Source of the DNA: Trachelipus rathkii
Lineage: Eukaryota; Arthropoda; Malacostraca; Isopoda; Trachelipodidae
Assembly (NCBI GenBank): GCA_015478945.1
Contig: JABUQX010053200.1
Span: 1 to 15,000, forward strand
DNA: 15,000 bases
Direction: 5' to 3'
Positions 1-9,612 of this stretch are shown piece after piece; the first letter of the stretch is position 1, and every line of letters begins with the position of its first letter. The position numbers and the translations under genes are program-made. The notes under the pieces are model-generated. The model did not search any database. It had not been told where the DNA came from and saw nothing but the letters and a program-made list of their open reading frames with translations.

Positions 1-510
1 CAAAAAGCCGGTGAAAGCTGAACCCCCCCAGATATGGAGAGCAGTTTATCCATACAAGGGCGGATTGAGGGCCCTTATATAGCTGGAGTAGCTGAGAAGA
101 GCGAAAAAAAGTCTCGCAACTCTAAAACAGAACTCCCAGTTTTCTTTTGAGCCTGCCCTAGCAACCGTTGTGATATGAAGTTATTCCAAGACATTTTTTT
201 TGTTTAAGTTTTATAGGCCAAGGATGTTTATATTGTCAACAGGAGAGACAAGAGAACCGTCCAAGAAAGAGGTAGGAAAGTTACAAGGTGTCTTAGAGAG
301 GGAGATTTGTAGAAGTTGAGTTTTTAAAGAATTAATTTCACAAGGTTTGAGACGACCCCACCCGGAAATTTCTATCCAGATCAGCGAGAATAGAATCGGA
401 AAGATTAAGAGAGAGGCAATTCTAGAAAGTAAGAGGGGCAGAAATTGAAATGAGGGTTTGAAGAAGCTGGGAAGGGTCGAGTCATCGGCATATGAGTGGA
501 TAGAGTTAGA
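1..510 (-). pseudogene. Reverse transcriptase fragment, palm C-terminus to connection region
   Basis: The longest uninterrupted frame runs from 549 down to 211 and ends at an in-frame TAA; its RT-like part begins near 510. Visible landmarks are SNSIHSYADDSTL, with YADD at 492-481 (the two aspartates are catalytic metal ligands in this family), then GWGR at 363-352, an SLKTQ segment, and NINILGL at 234-214. Beyond the stop the match continues in changing frames: an SxxLRDFFS-like segment near 115-97, IRPCMD at 65-48, and HIWGGSAFTGFL at about 39-4. These are the conserved post-palm motifs of Jockey-type RTs. The stop and at least two frame changes, one just after IRPCMD, make it a pseudogene or an error-bearing assembly of one. 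I am sure of the family but not of a named lineage. Confidence 0.85.
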
Positions 511-1005
511 GATTGGCCTTTTCAGTTGGAGAATTAGCAACAGAACCATCAGATCGAATAAGGAGGAGGATAAGGCAGATTTACAGAAGTTGTTAGAGAT
601 GTTTTTGGCAAAAGGCCGATGATTGTCCAGTGGGAGATAACCAGGAGGGTTAGCGCACTTCGCTTGATGAAAGAGCCCGCTTTGCTCGTCGAAGAGTATC
701 CCTGCAACGATTTCTACTGAATGAAATTAGCAAGAGTGATAAAGGAAAGAACGAAAGAATTTTTCCTACCCCTATATCGCAATCTGACTCTAGCTGATGG
801 CCAGAGAACAAAGCACGATCGAACCGATGGAATTATGAGGAAGAAAGGCATTTAATTCGAAGAAGGAATTGAAACCTGCTCATCCCATCAAACGATTAAC
901 AAGCTCCCACCTTATCGGCAGAAGCTCGAAGCGGTCACGGAGACAAAGCAAGTCCATCTCCAATTATCCACTGTTAGCGTAGAAGAAAAGTGCCAGAAAA
1001 AACGT
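509..1005 (-). pseudogene. LINE ORF2 linker region between endonuclease and RT, frame-broken
   Basis: This stretch matches the basic linker that precedes the RT domain in Jockey-type ORF2 proteins. Recognisable pieces, in protein order, are FDRA at 823-812 (usually WFDRAC), RNRCRDTLRRAKRAL at 715-671, LFHQAKCAN in a shifted frame just after it, AKNISNNFCKS ending at 577, and DGSVANSPTEKAN at 550-512. The cluster of arginines and lysines is typical of this region. At least three frame changes and several stops separate the pieces. Weaker resemblance extends to about 1000, where the family usually has a short segment before FDRA. The expected endonuclease domain would lie above 1005 and is not detectable there, which suggests a 5' truncation, the usual fate of LINE copies. 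Confidence 0.7.
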
Positions 1006-3060
1006 GTAGGGCAGGATGAGCTGTTGGAGAGTAAGTGCTATTAGAAATTTATATACTATATGAAAGTAGATTGTGGTCAGTATTTTACACATATAGATAA
1101 GACTGAAAATGGTGTATTTTATAAAGACGAGAAGACTAGTTGGGTTAACGAGTGGTGAGTGTGTTGCATTATAGGTTATTGTTGTGAAGGAATATGCTGC
1201 ACACTTTGTGTTGGCGGTTCTTTAATTAAGTTTGAGTTGACTTCTCAGATGCGGTTGAGAATTGCTGTAAATCATTATCGGCCATCACACTCACCTCATC
1301 TTAGTAAATCAGTCATGAGAGGAACCAAAAACCAATTCTACTTATTGAATTTCTCAGCTTAGTATTGTTGAATACAGTAATGAAATGAATCTCGGTGGAT
1401 ATAAGAGTATGTGAGCCTCAAGTAATAATTGGATGAGAAGAATATTAATGTCTTCTGTGAGAATAAGTAAGATTTATATAATTTACAGTAAAAGGCACGT
1501 GAAATCGTCTGTCAGTAGTAGTAAAGAACAAGTTAGTCAGATGAGGAGTTACAAAATTTATGTATTAGAAAGGAAAGAAAATGTGAGGTTAATATTATTA
1601 GGTCGCACAAGAAACATTTCGAAGTAGATCATGTAGCATTCGAGAACTGTAGATTGTCTCATTCGAAAACTCGAAGATTGTGCGGATATGTCAAAGCTCG
1701 TGGATGGTCCTCGAAAAAAGTGAGAGATATTATATTTAAGCAGGAGTCGAAGTTACTGGTTCTAAAACACGTAATGGTCATAAATATTTTTCATTATTTA
1801 CCCTTAGTCTGTAATACCACATTAGTGAATTAATTGACTTAATGTATTATAAATGTTCTGTCTATACACATGATATCACCTGAAAATTAACTAGATTGGA
1901 AAAATAGAAGTAAATTCTGAACACTTGTATGAGGAATTAATTGTATATGAGAGCATATTAATATTAAAGCTGAGATTATTCTGTGAAGTTCGTCACTGCA
2001 GATTGATATTTTTGGTAGCAAATATACCTATAGTATGTATAGTGCAAGTAACGATGGTTAAGTGGATATTCTCTGCACCAATGTAAAGATATCATATTCA
2101 ATTAACGATATTGCCTTGTTAGTTTTATATATTTAGGGGTATTGCAAGCATATCTGTTTTCGTAAACTATTAAATGTGTCAAACGAGGTCTTTTTGGGGT
2201 TTCCGGTTAGAAGTTTGTATGTACTGGGGTCGTTTAAGCAGTCAGGAGGGTCCTTCGAGCATTCTTACGATCAGAACTGCGTTCATATAATTTTATTGGT
2301 TGAACGAAATAGTACGTTCATGGTATTATTAGAGAAATAACAGGTTTGTGCACTAATCCTTTTGCGAAATATTTTTTTTTTTTATATGCCTTATAGGTAG
2401 TGGAGTTGGTTGAGATGTAGGATATACATTGTCACAATGGAAACATTTTTATCCAAAATACTTGACTTGAGTATGATCATAATTTCTAGTATTATAAAAC
2501 TTTGTGAATGAAGAAGATGTAAGAAGTGAAAAAATAACATAAGACAGTCGATCCGTTCTTTTGGAAAAGAGATTGTCTAAAAAGGAGAGCATAGGAGTGA
2601 GAATATATTGCTTGATAGAAAAATTTTTATCAATTTATTCACTCTTACCTAAATCGCAACTAGATATACTTGATATCGCATATATCTATATTACTAGCTG
2701 CGGCGATCAAAAGATATCTTGATTCTCGATACGGTGGCATTGCTGAGAGCTCACTATTTTTGGATTTGAATATCTTAACTTGTATTCTCTCATTTCAATT
2801 CTACTGAGTATTCTGAAATGTTTCGGACACGCGATATACAAAACATGTTAAGGCTCTTTTTCTATTGCAATTTTTAAAATTTAAAGCAAAATCAAATATT
2901 ATAAAGAAAATTTCAATCTTCAATGGCATGTGTAATATATTTTAGAAACCAAATCTTTATATCCTGCGATATAATAGTATGAATTATTTTTCACTGCTGT
3001 GCATCATTAAATTTGGTTGAAATGATCTAGATATTTCATTGTGGTGTTGTTCTTCTCGCG
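1006..3060. other. AT-rich non-coding stretch, no gene recognised
   Basis: Stops are dense in all frames. The few open stretches, such as the plus-strand ones at 1159-1362 and 1433-1627, are short and their translations resemble nothing I know. Small features seen are an imperfect 23-bp tandem duplication at 1637-1682 (unit begins CATTCGA and contains AGATTGT) and a run of twelve T at 2372-2383. Over most of this stretch the plus strand carries more G than C. No splice-site, tRNA or rRNA pattern could be supported. Confidence 0.6.
1637..1682. repeat. Imperfect 23-bp tandem duplication
   Basis: Two adjacent units of about 23 bp both begin CATTCGA, continue A/GAACT, and end AGATTGT. They differ by substitutions and a one-base offset after AACT. 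There are only two copies, and nothing indicates a function. Confidence 0.5.
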
Positions 3061-3088
3061 CAATTGGTAACCAATAGGCGATGCACAA

Positions 3089-3319
3089 ATGATGTCATTA
3101 AAAACACTCGCTACTAGTTACACCTTCACAGTTAACATTGCAACAACATTGCAGCAGTTTTTGACCACATTCACGTTGAAATTTTATATTAGTACCACAC
3201 CGCCTCATCAAAAATACCTTTCCCATGTGTTCAATAAGCGCTTCCACTCTAACTACTTGTTTACTACATTGAAAGGTTAGTTTATAGTACCTTACTAGAC
3301 TATTGATAAACTTAGGTCT
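3089..3319. other. Overlapping antiparallel open frames of unknown status
   Basis: Both strands are open here. The plus strand has an ATG-started frame of 63 residues (3089-3280), rich in Thr, Phe and Tyr. The minus strand is stop-free from 3319 down to a stop at 3098-3100, about 73 codons without a clear start, and its translation holds eight cysteines including a CCC cluster. Neither product resembles a family I recognise. In DNA this AT-rich, a 73-codon open frame is less common than average but can occur by chance. It could be a small exon on the minus strand or nothing at all. Confidence 0.15.
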
Positions 3320-3936
3320 TTAAAGAAGTCAATTAATTTTCAAACGAAAGATTAAGTGTGGGCTTAATATTTGTTATACTAAGCATTTTTATCACCTAGG
3401 GATTAAAAAGATTACCACTGGGGGATGATAGATTTACAACAAAATCCATCAATTGATAGTAAGATAAATATAATAACTGATTTATTGGAATAATTGTTTA
3501 GAAATATTAGATGGAACCATTGACCAATTCTAAAAACGTAAACATTATTTAATAATAATATAAATACTTACTACAACAAATAAACAAAACTTAAAAGCTA
3601 TTTTGAATTTAAAACTTTTTTGATACAAAGTAAAGCTTAACATAAGAGTCTAGCGTGGTTGCTTATTGTGGATTATCATTTTGTATTATTCAAAACTTTG
3701 AATATATATATAAAGTAAGTTCTACTTCTTAAGCTTTGCTTTTTTTTAGGGTTTATTATTTATGAATATGTATATTATAATATAGATAACTATATGGTTG
3801 ATTATAGTTGTAAATGTATTCACCTAGTTAGGAAGTTTGTGTATTGGGTTATGGTATTATCTAGTATATATAAGTATATCTATATCCTTCTTTTAAGTAC
3901 CTGAGTGAGTTAACTAGTATTATATGATATACCCCC
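3320..3936. other. AT-rich stretch, nothing recognised
   Basis: This is low-GC DNA with frequent stops on both strands and short A and T runs. I see no coding, RNA or repeat signal beyond general AT richness. Confidence 0.5.
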
Positions 3937-3979
3937 ATATATATATTATAATATATATATATATAATATATATAATAAA
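3937..3979. repeat. Short (TA)n microsatellite
   Basis: This is alternating TA interrupted by a few extra A or T bases, directly after a CCCCC run. It is self-complementary and could extrude as a hairpin. It is the smallest of the TA blocks in the window. Confidence 0.8.
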
Positions 3980-4460
3980 TTGATACTCTCTACCATCTCT
4001 CATCTATCTCCTCTCAAATTTTTTGTAATCTCCTTCTAATCACGGGCGCTACATATTAAATATTAATCGTCGTTAATTATTATATTCTATCATAGACTAT
4101 ATATCATACTATCATTAATTATTTCATATATTTCTATATATCTATTATTAGTATTATCTATTATATATATATTAATCTTAATAGTATAATCCATTATTTA
4201 TTACAACTTAGTAACACATTTATGGTAGTGATTAATAAAAATAAACTGATAAATTATTTATGGTATAAGTAAAGTGATGGAAATTAGTATACAAAAAATG
4301 GGAAACCAATTCACATTTTTAGTATCAATAAATTATGATAGATTTATTATAATAATTACAGTAATTTATATGTTATTTTAGAGCATCTTATCCCTCGACT
4401 ACTAAAGTGCCTATTTTTTACTTAATATATACTCGCTCATCTACGCTATTCTACTATATA
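3980..4460. other. AT-rich stretch, nothing recognised
   Basis: The first 50 bases are pyrimidine-rich (CTCTCTACC, CATCTCTC type). After that come AT-rich sequence and short TATTA runs around 4080-4200. All frames are closed and no gene is supported. Confidence 0.5.
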
Positions 4461-4784
4461 TAATTACTTATTCATCTGATTCATATTTCTCACTGGCGTC
4501 GCGTAAACTACTTTAAACGAAGAAATTAATGCTTTTGGAAATTCATTTCTGATATGATTCGTACGCGTCATCGAGTAAAGAAGCGGTAAAACCAGAAGGG
4601 AAACGAAAAAAGGTCCTGAGGAGGGAAGACGGGGACGAATGAGAAAGATCTTGGATGTGTTTATTTTTCCTGGAACGTATATCAATCATTTCTACTTAGA
4701 AGTGTCATATGTAATCATTTTCGCTTGCTTGATGATATTCTTGTGTTTTACGAGCAGCGAGATTTGGCCGGGATGTTTGCGAGG
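4461..4784. other. GC-richer pocket with overlapping short ORFs, no recognised product
   Basis: Composition is visibly less AT-rich than the flanks. A minus-strand frame of 73 residues (4685-4464) and a plus-strand frame of 63 residues (4639-4830) overlap in part. The plus frame contains one hydrophobic segment that could span a membrane, but its 3' part runs into the GGAGTCGG repeat, so it is unlikely to be a gene. Neither translation resembles a known family. This pocket may be the left flank of a larger repeat that includes the GGAGTCGG array. Confidence 0.25.
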
Positions 4785-5050
4785 TGCGGTATGGTCGGAG
4801 TTCGTCGATGTCATCGGGGAGTCCGCTTAGTGTTGTTGATATAGATAGAGGTGGATGCTTCGGGAGTCTTGGAGTCGGTATGGTAAATTTATGAAAGTAA
4901 GGGTGGAGTCGGAGTCGGGATGATCACGGAGTCGGTATAATTTCTTCATAAACGTAGGTTCCAGGAGTCGGATGTCGGTAAGTTACGGTAGTCCGGAGTT
5001 CGGAGTAACGAGTAAGTCCTTTCTCAAGATAATATCATAGTTGGAGTCGA
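4785..5050 (+). repeat. Degenerate GGAGTCGG repeat, copy A
   Basis: At least eight variants of GGAGTC(GG) occur on the plus strand, including 4863-4880, 4904-4920, 4928-4937, 4964-4971, 4995-5005 and 5043-5050. They are separated by AT-rich fillers, some ending GGTA. The phrase GGGATGATCACGG at 4918-4930 has a counterpart in the second copy at 14409. GGAGTCGG-rich dispersed repeats are, from memory, widespread in arthropod genomes. The left end is vague and starts with GGTCGGAG at 4793-4800. Unlike copy B, I see no closing CCGACTCC arm. Confidence 0.75.
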
Positions 5051-6202
5051 GAAAATAATTTATTAAAACTGAACAATAGTTATTAATAAATTGGTGACTT
5101 ATCACTTGTAGAATGAACTTCAATCTACAATTCTTGTCAAATATAATGGCATATAAATCTTCAGTGATGAAACATAAAATTGCTCATATAATTATACATA
5201 TGTAATATCAACTTCGAAATTTTAACCGAGCATACCTTTAATGTTATATTTCAATATTAGATTTATATTATATATATAATAAATTCAAAACCTATCAATC
5301 CTATCAATACTATCTATATTAAGATACTGAACGTAAATATAAAATAGAACTCCATGTTACGGTATATAAGAGTAAAATTTCTATCAATTTAGACAATGAT
5401 ATTATACCTAGCTGTTGTTTATAGTTGACCATCTACAGGGTTTATAAGCTTAACTGAAGAAGATCAAACATGTAAAAAGCTAAATCTGCACTTATGCAAT
5501 ATGTGGAACAATATTTGTATTAAATGTGAGTTTGCATAAGGAATTCTAAAGAATTAGATAAAGGATAACTAATCTAAAATATAATTGTATAAGTGTAATG
5601 TAACTACGAACTATCTAATCCGTTTAATCTTAATAACAATAATTTACTCAAGTCGATTCTATTCAGATAATAGTTCAAGAAGATTAGTATTAATGAAAAA
5701 GCTTCTAAGATATATGTAAGATCTAAATATATGTCCGAAAGCGTCGAATTATTGGTTCTAAGAATAAAGTAGTCAATGCGGCTTTTCCTGTTTAGCTATC
5801 CACATATTTCCATGAACTTTTAAATTAATATAATATTTCTTTGCTGGCATACATGAATAGAATGTTTGAAATTTTTATGATATAACTTGAAGAAGTTAAA
5901 TCTAAAAGACATTGTATCAAATAAGAGCTGAAATATTGTCATAGATTACTGTAATGCTAACCTTGTCCAAACGATACAATAGTTTAAGCTGTGCGTAAAA
6001 TGCTATTTTTCTGCTCTTCGCTAAATGTTCATAATAAATCCTAAGATCTAAAGAATAAACAAATAAAGGTAGAACCTGCATAAGGTTAGCTATTTATTTT
6101 TAATGACAATCATAATCATTCAATATGATAATAGTTATTTTGTTTTCGGTATTTATATTAATCTCATCATATTCCATTTATAAAAGTAATTATAGTAGTT
6201 TT
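5051..6202. other. AT-rich unique stretch, nothing recognised
   Basis: This is low-GC DNA with stops in every frame. Two 9-bp inverted repeats can be found (CTTATGCAA at 5491-5499 with its partner at 5532-5540; GCTAACCTT at 5956-5964 with its partner at 6082-6090), but such pairs are expected by chance in this much AT-rich DNA. No gene or RNA is supported. Confidence 0.5.
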
Positions 6203-6418
6203 TATATATATATATATTATATCTATTATATTATATATATTATTATATATATTATATATAGTATTATATATATATATTATTATATTATATTTATATATAT
6301 ATATAATAATATATATCTTAATATATATAATATATATAATTATTATTAATATATTATATTAATATATAATATATTATATAATATTATATATGTATGGTAC
6401 ATGTATATATATATATAA
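6203..6418. repeat. Degenerate (TA)n block
   Basis: About 215 bp of alternating TA are broken by TTA, TAA and occasional C or G. An open plus-strand frame across it (from 6125) is only a translation of TA into Tyr and Ile and is not a gene. The tract is self-complementary. Length and interruptions in such tracts are often wrong in assemblies. Confidence 0.9.
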
Positions 6419-6689
6419 CTTTGATATATGGAGCAGGCTCTACGTTCTATTTTATCAGCCTCAACAAATGATTATTACAAAAGTTTTTTTGATGGCATGC
6501 AAAATTAAGTTCTTACTTTGACTGTTAATAATAAATAAAATAATAGTTAATCGTAATATAATAAAGTCAAATTAAGTAGTATATGTTTTATATATATATA
6601 TAATAAGGAAATGGAAGGTAACATATTTAATGAGTTTGAAGTGAAGAATTTCCTTAGTTGATAGTGGACTGTTGTGTTTAATATTACCT

Positions 6690-6985
6690 ATATATTTATT
6701 ATTAATATATATTAATTAATATAACGTAATATATAGGGAGTATTAGTCTAATTAATATTAAATATATATAAAGTAATATATATTATTAATATATATATAT
6801 TATATAATATTATATTATATATTAATATATAATATATACTATATAGTATATTTATTATATACTATAAATATATATATTAATATATATAATATAGTATATA
6901 TATATATAGTATAATTATATTATATCTATATTATAGGGTTATATATATATATAGTATTAATATATGATATTGAACATATATACTA
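6690..6985. repeat. Degenerate (TA)n block
   Basis: About 295 bp of TA/TTA/TAA mixture contain short islands such as GGGAGTATTAGTC near 6736-6748. A further short pure TA run of about 15 bp lies just upstream at 6590-6604. The 270-bp spacer between this block and the previous one (6419-6689) is AT-rich, with no gene. Confidence 0.85.
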
Positions 6986-7920
6986 GAAGATTAGCAGGTA
7001 CGAATAATTAGTAAGATATACGGTTGGTAATCCCCCGGTGAATAATTTATGCTCTTTAGAAATTGAAAGAGCTAATATTTTAAATAGCCACTAGAGCCGC
7101 CGGTTATAGATATTTTCAGATGATATTTTTTTGAGAAAGGAATGAGCGCTAATATAGTACATAAAAGTGTTTTATAGCACTATCTATTAGTAGTGTCTAT
7201 CTGGATACTATGTTTTATTATGACATTATGATATATAGTAACTCATTCTGTTTAGCTGAGAAAATCATTTTACTCAGAAAGAGGGGAGAAAGCATAGGCT
7301 TTCAGCTTGGTATAATAGTAATTATAATTAGTGAAAATGGACTGTGACAATAATTATATCGTGTTGTGAGAAATGCGTAAGTTATACTAAAAAAGAGCCT
7401 GCGATAAAAAGTAATGACACAGATGAAGAGAATAATGTAATAGTTTAAATAGTCTACTGAGTTGTTGATTCTTTCAATATGTTATAATAGGATATATAGA
7501 GCATTTTATAAATAAAGTAAGTTTTCGGTGTTATCTTTTAAGGTAGTATCAGATTGTCTCTGGTGTTTTTATATAGTTTTTTTGGTTTAATAGCTTAATT
7601 CTGTTTTGTGTTTAGTATTAAGGATGTATGTTGTTCTTTAAGGATGTTATATATAAAGCTACAAAGTATAATAATATTATAATTAGTGAGTGGTAAGTTA
7701 TCACTATGAGAGAGTAGAGTGATTGAAGTACGAGTAGATTTAATGGCAATTATCTATCTATAATATAATTTCTAGTGAAAATATAAATTATGATTTATGT
7801 AAGTGGTACGCTAGAAGCAAATTATTGTGAGAGAGTTTTAATACGAGAGCTCTAGTTAATCGAGGATTAAAGAGATTATATATTAATCATCGTTATAAAG
7901 TACTAGGTGATAACTTATAG
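6986..7920. other. Spacer between TA blocks, G over C, with a hairpin cluster
   Basis: No frame gives a recognisable protein. The plus strand has more G than C, for example around 7261-7320. Four short inverted repeats fall within about 230 bp: 7051-7072, 7161-7175, 7178-7195 and 7256-7277. The last is nearly perfect, with 10-bp arms, a single unpaired central base and one extra A in the right arm. Together they could be the remains of a structured element, but I see no family signature. Confidence 0.4.
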
Positions 7921-8225
7921 TAATAGTATTAATATATTAATATATATAAATTTATAAGTATATTTTTTAAATATTAATAAAGTTAATATATAATTAATAT
8001 AATAATTATAAAATAGTAGTATATAGAGGATAAAAAATATAGTAGGGTATATATATATAATAAGTGTATATTATATGTATTATATATATTTATATGATAT
8101 ATAATGTAGTTAAGTATATTAGTTATTTATCACGTAAGTCTATATATTTATATACTATACTATATAGTATAATAATTATATATAGTATATAATTAATATA
8201 TATTATAAATATTATAATATTATTA
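7921..8225. repeat. Degenerate (TA)n block
   Basis: About 300 bp of TA-dominated sequence are interrupted by short G-containing segments such as GTAGTATATAGAGG near 8015. The block ends abruptly at a pyrimidine-rich segment. Confidence 0.85.
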
Positions 8226-8765
8226 TGCTTTATTTCTTTATAATGAATTCTTTTCCTCCTTCTCAGGTTAAAAGGATTCTTCATTACTCTGTATCATCGC
8301 GTCAGCATTTACTTTCTCACCAGACGTTACCCTCTCCTTGCTCTATTTATCTCTCTTCTCTTCAGCGCTCCTCATATTCGTAAGTCTGACATCTTTCCAG
8401 AGAGTAGCCTACCTATCAATCGCTTCTGCTATTCTCTTCTTCGGTCTTTCCCTTTGGTTCTTTCATGCCTAACTTCTGGTGTCCATAATAATCTAAATCT
8501 TCTTTTCGGTCATTCTATCTAATATATTAGTTTACCATTCCTCTTCAGATGTCCTCTAACTATCTCAAATTCTCCTACCACATCCATTATCTTCCAGTGA
8601 TATCATTCTCTTTATAATCACTACCTTATAATATTCTATCCTCTAAATTAATCTTTTCTATATGTCTTTATTCCGCTGTTCTCATTACTATCTAATTCTA
8701 TACGTTGTGTAAATGATCCTCATTTTACTCTCGGGAGGGGTGTCTCGCATAGTATTCGTATAAAC
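8226..8765. other. Pyrimidine-rich segment
   Basis: The plus strand is dominated by C and T; in 8341-8400 I count 19 C against 6 G. It is not a clean CT microsatellite, because the order of bases is irregular. All six frames are closed at short intervals. Where it meets the GC-richer island its last part could serve as a polypyrimidine tract for a splice acceptor, but that is only suggestive. Confidence 0.5.
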
Positions 8766-9612
8766 TCTTCCTCTACTTCTGATATGGTGTTGATCCTAAC
8801 GCAGATGAGCACGACGCCAGGTTTAAAAGTGGGGAGTTTTCAGCGTGAAACCCACGATTATATTCAGCTCCGGTGAGTAAGAAGGAATTTGAGCCAGGAC
8901 AGGGTAGGTTCAGTAGGAAAAAGGAACATCGTTAAAGGCCAAATGACACTGAAAGCCTGTTTTATGTATTACACCTCTATTAACGATCACCACCCGATCT
9001 GTTTCTAGTGCTCTTCAATGATGGGCGCTACTAGCACCCCGCTTTCATCACACTAGTGCCCATACTTTTCCGCATACGTGCGCGTGGTAGTGAGTTGCTG
9101 TTCTCCACTTCGCTCCGTCGTTTAATGTGTTTCAATTTCCAGAAACACTCCGATGACAAATTGAGGTGATTTACGCTCCTATGACAGATATAATCTCGAT
9201 CCGTCACTAACATACCACCAATCAGCCAGTCACTCCCCGAGTCAACACGATTAGTACGTCCGTGTCACTACTAAGTTAACCTATTGCAAACTGCATGTAG
9301 TAACTGAGTATGTTCTAAATAGCTCTTCATGGCTTTGCATCTCGCCTTCCAAAAACTCGGTGGAATCGCAAAAAGACGCCCACCCTCCAAGCAGATATCG
9401 ACACTTCTTCTCTCACTCCAACATGCCAGCAATACTGATAGGGCCGCGCGATAATGACTCATTCTATGTCCTACTATTCCTAGAATGTGCTCTTACCAGC
9501 AAGAGGGGGAGCAATGAATACATGTGGGCTGATCTAATAAAGTACTTTACCCCACAGTATATCCTAGTTGCTAGGCTTCTGCGTACGCTAGCGAACGACA
9601 AATTTATATGAA
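8766..9612. other. GC- and CpG-richer island with short ORFs and one candidate exon
   Basis: This is the least AT-rich part of the right two thirds of the window, with CpG-dense runs such as CGCATACGTGCGCG near 9071. Open frames exist on both strands: plus 9360-9611 (83 residues), minus 9462-9271 and minus 9213-9031. None of the translations matches a family I know, and they overlap one another. A splice-like layout is present at 8765-8880: a CT-rich tract, GCAG ending at 8804, an open 68-bp stretch beginning ATGAGC, and CCG followed by GTGAGTAAG at 8873. It could be an exon-bearing island, an unrecognised mobile element, or simply unique DNA. Confidence 0.3.

Larger units (their letters stand above)
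1..1005 (-). mobile_element. Jockey-superfamily non-LTR retrotransposon (LINE) relic, truncated and internally deleted
   Basis: Read on the minus strand, this stretch carries in order the ORF2 region between endonuclease and reverse transcriptase (about 1000-510), then the end of the reverse-transcriptase palm with its YADD active-site motif (492-481), then the connection region up to an HIWGG-type motif at the window edge. In an intact element ORF2 copies the element's RNA at a nicked target. This copy cannot do so: there are stops and frame changes throughout, the endonuclease domain is not visible, and the core palm motifs between linker and YADD are missing. The motif set is that of Jockey-superfamily elements common in arthropods, which I recall best from crabs and shrimps. 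The 3' end lies beyond position 1, so no tail or target-site duplication can be seen. The upper limit near 1005 is approximate, because similarity fades there. Confidence 0.85.

Noticed and set aside
541..600. Alternative reading of this part of the LINE as the RT motif before YADD (a SALSSSLF segment resembles SVLSPTLF)
   Set aside because: The neighbouring frame gives a much longer match to the linker (NISNNFCKS followed by DGSVANSPTEKAN), so the linker reading with a deletion explains more.
1159..1627. Two plus-strand ORFs of 67 and 64 residues
   Set aside because: Lengths are within chance expectation and the translations show no family features; the early cysteines of the first come from a TGT/TGC-rich patch.
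4464..4830. Overlapping ORFs of 73 residues (minus) and 63 residues (plus, with one hydrophobic segment)
   Set aside because: They partly overlap on opposite strands, resemble no known family, and the plus frame runs into the GGAGTCGG repeat.
5491..6090. Two 9-bp inverted repeats (5491-5540 and 5956-6090)
   Set aside because: Pairs of this length at such spacing are expected several times by chance in 15 kb of AT-rich DNA.
6125..6349. Plus-strand open frame of 74 codons rich in Tyr and Ile
   Set aside because: It is the translation of a TA microsatellite; the residues simply alternate as the dinucleotide dictates.
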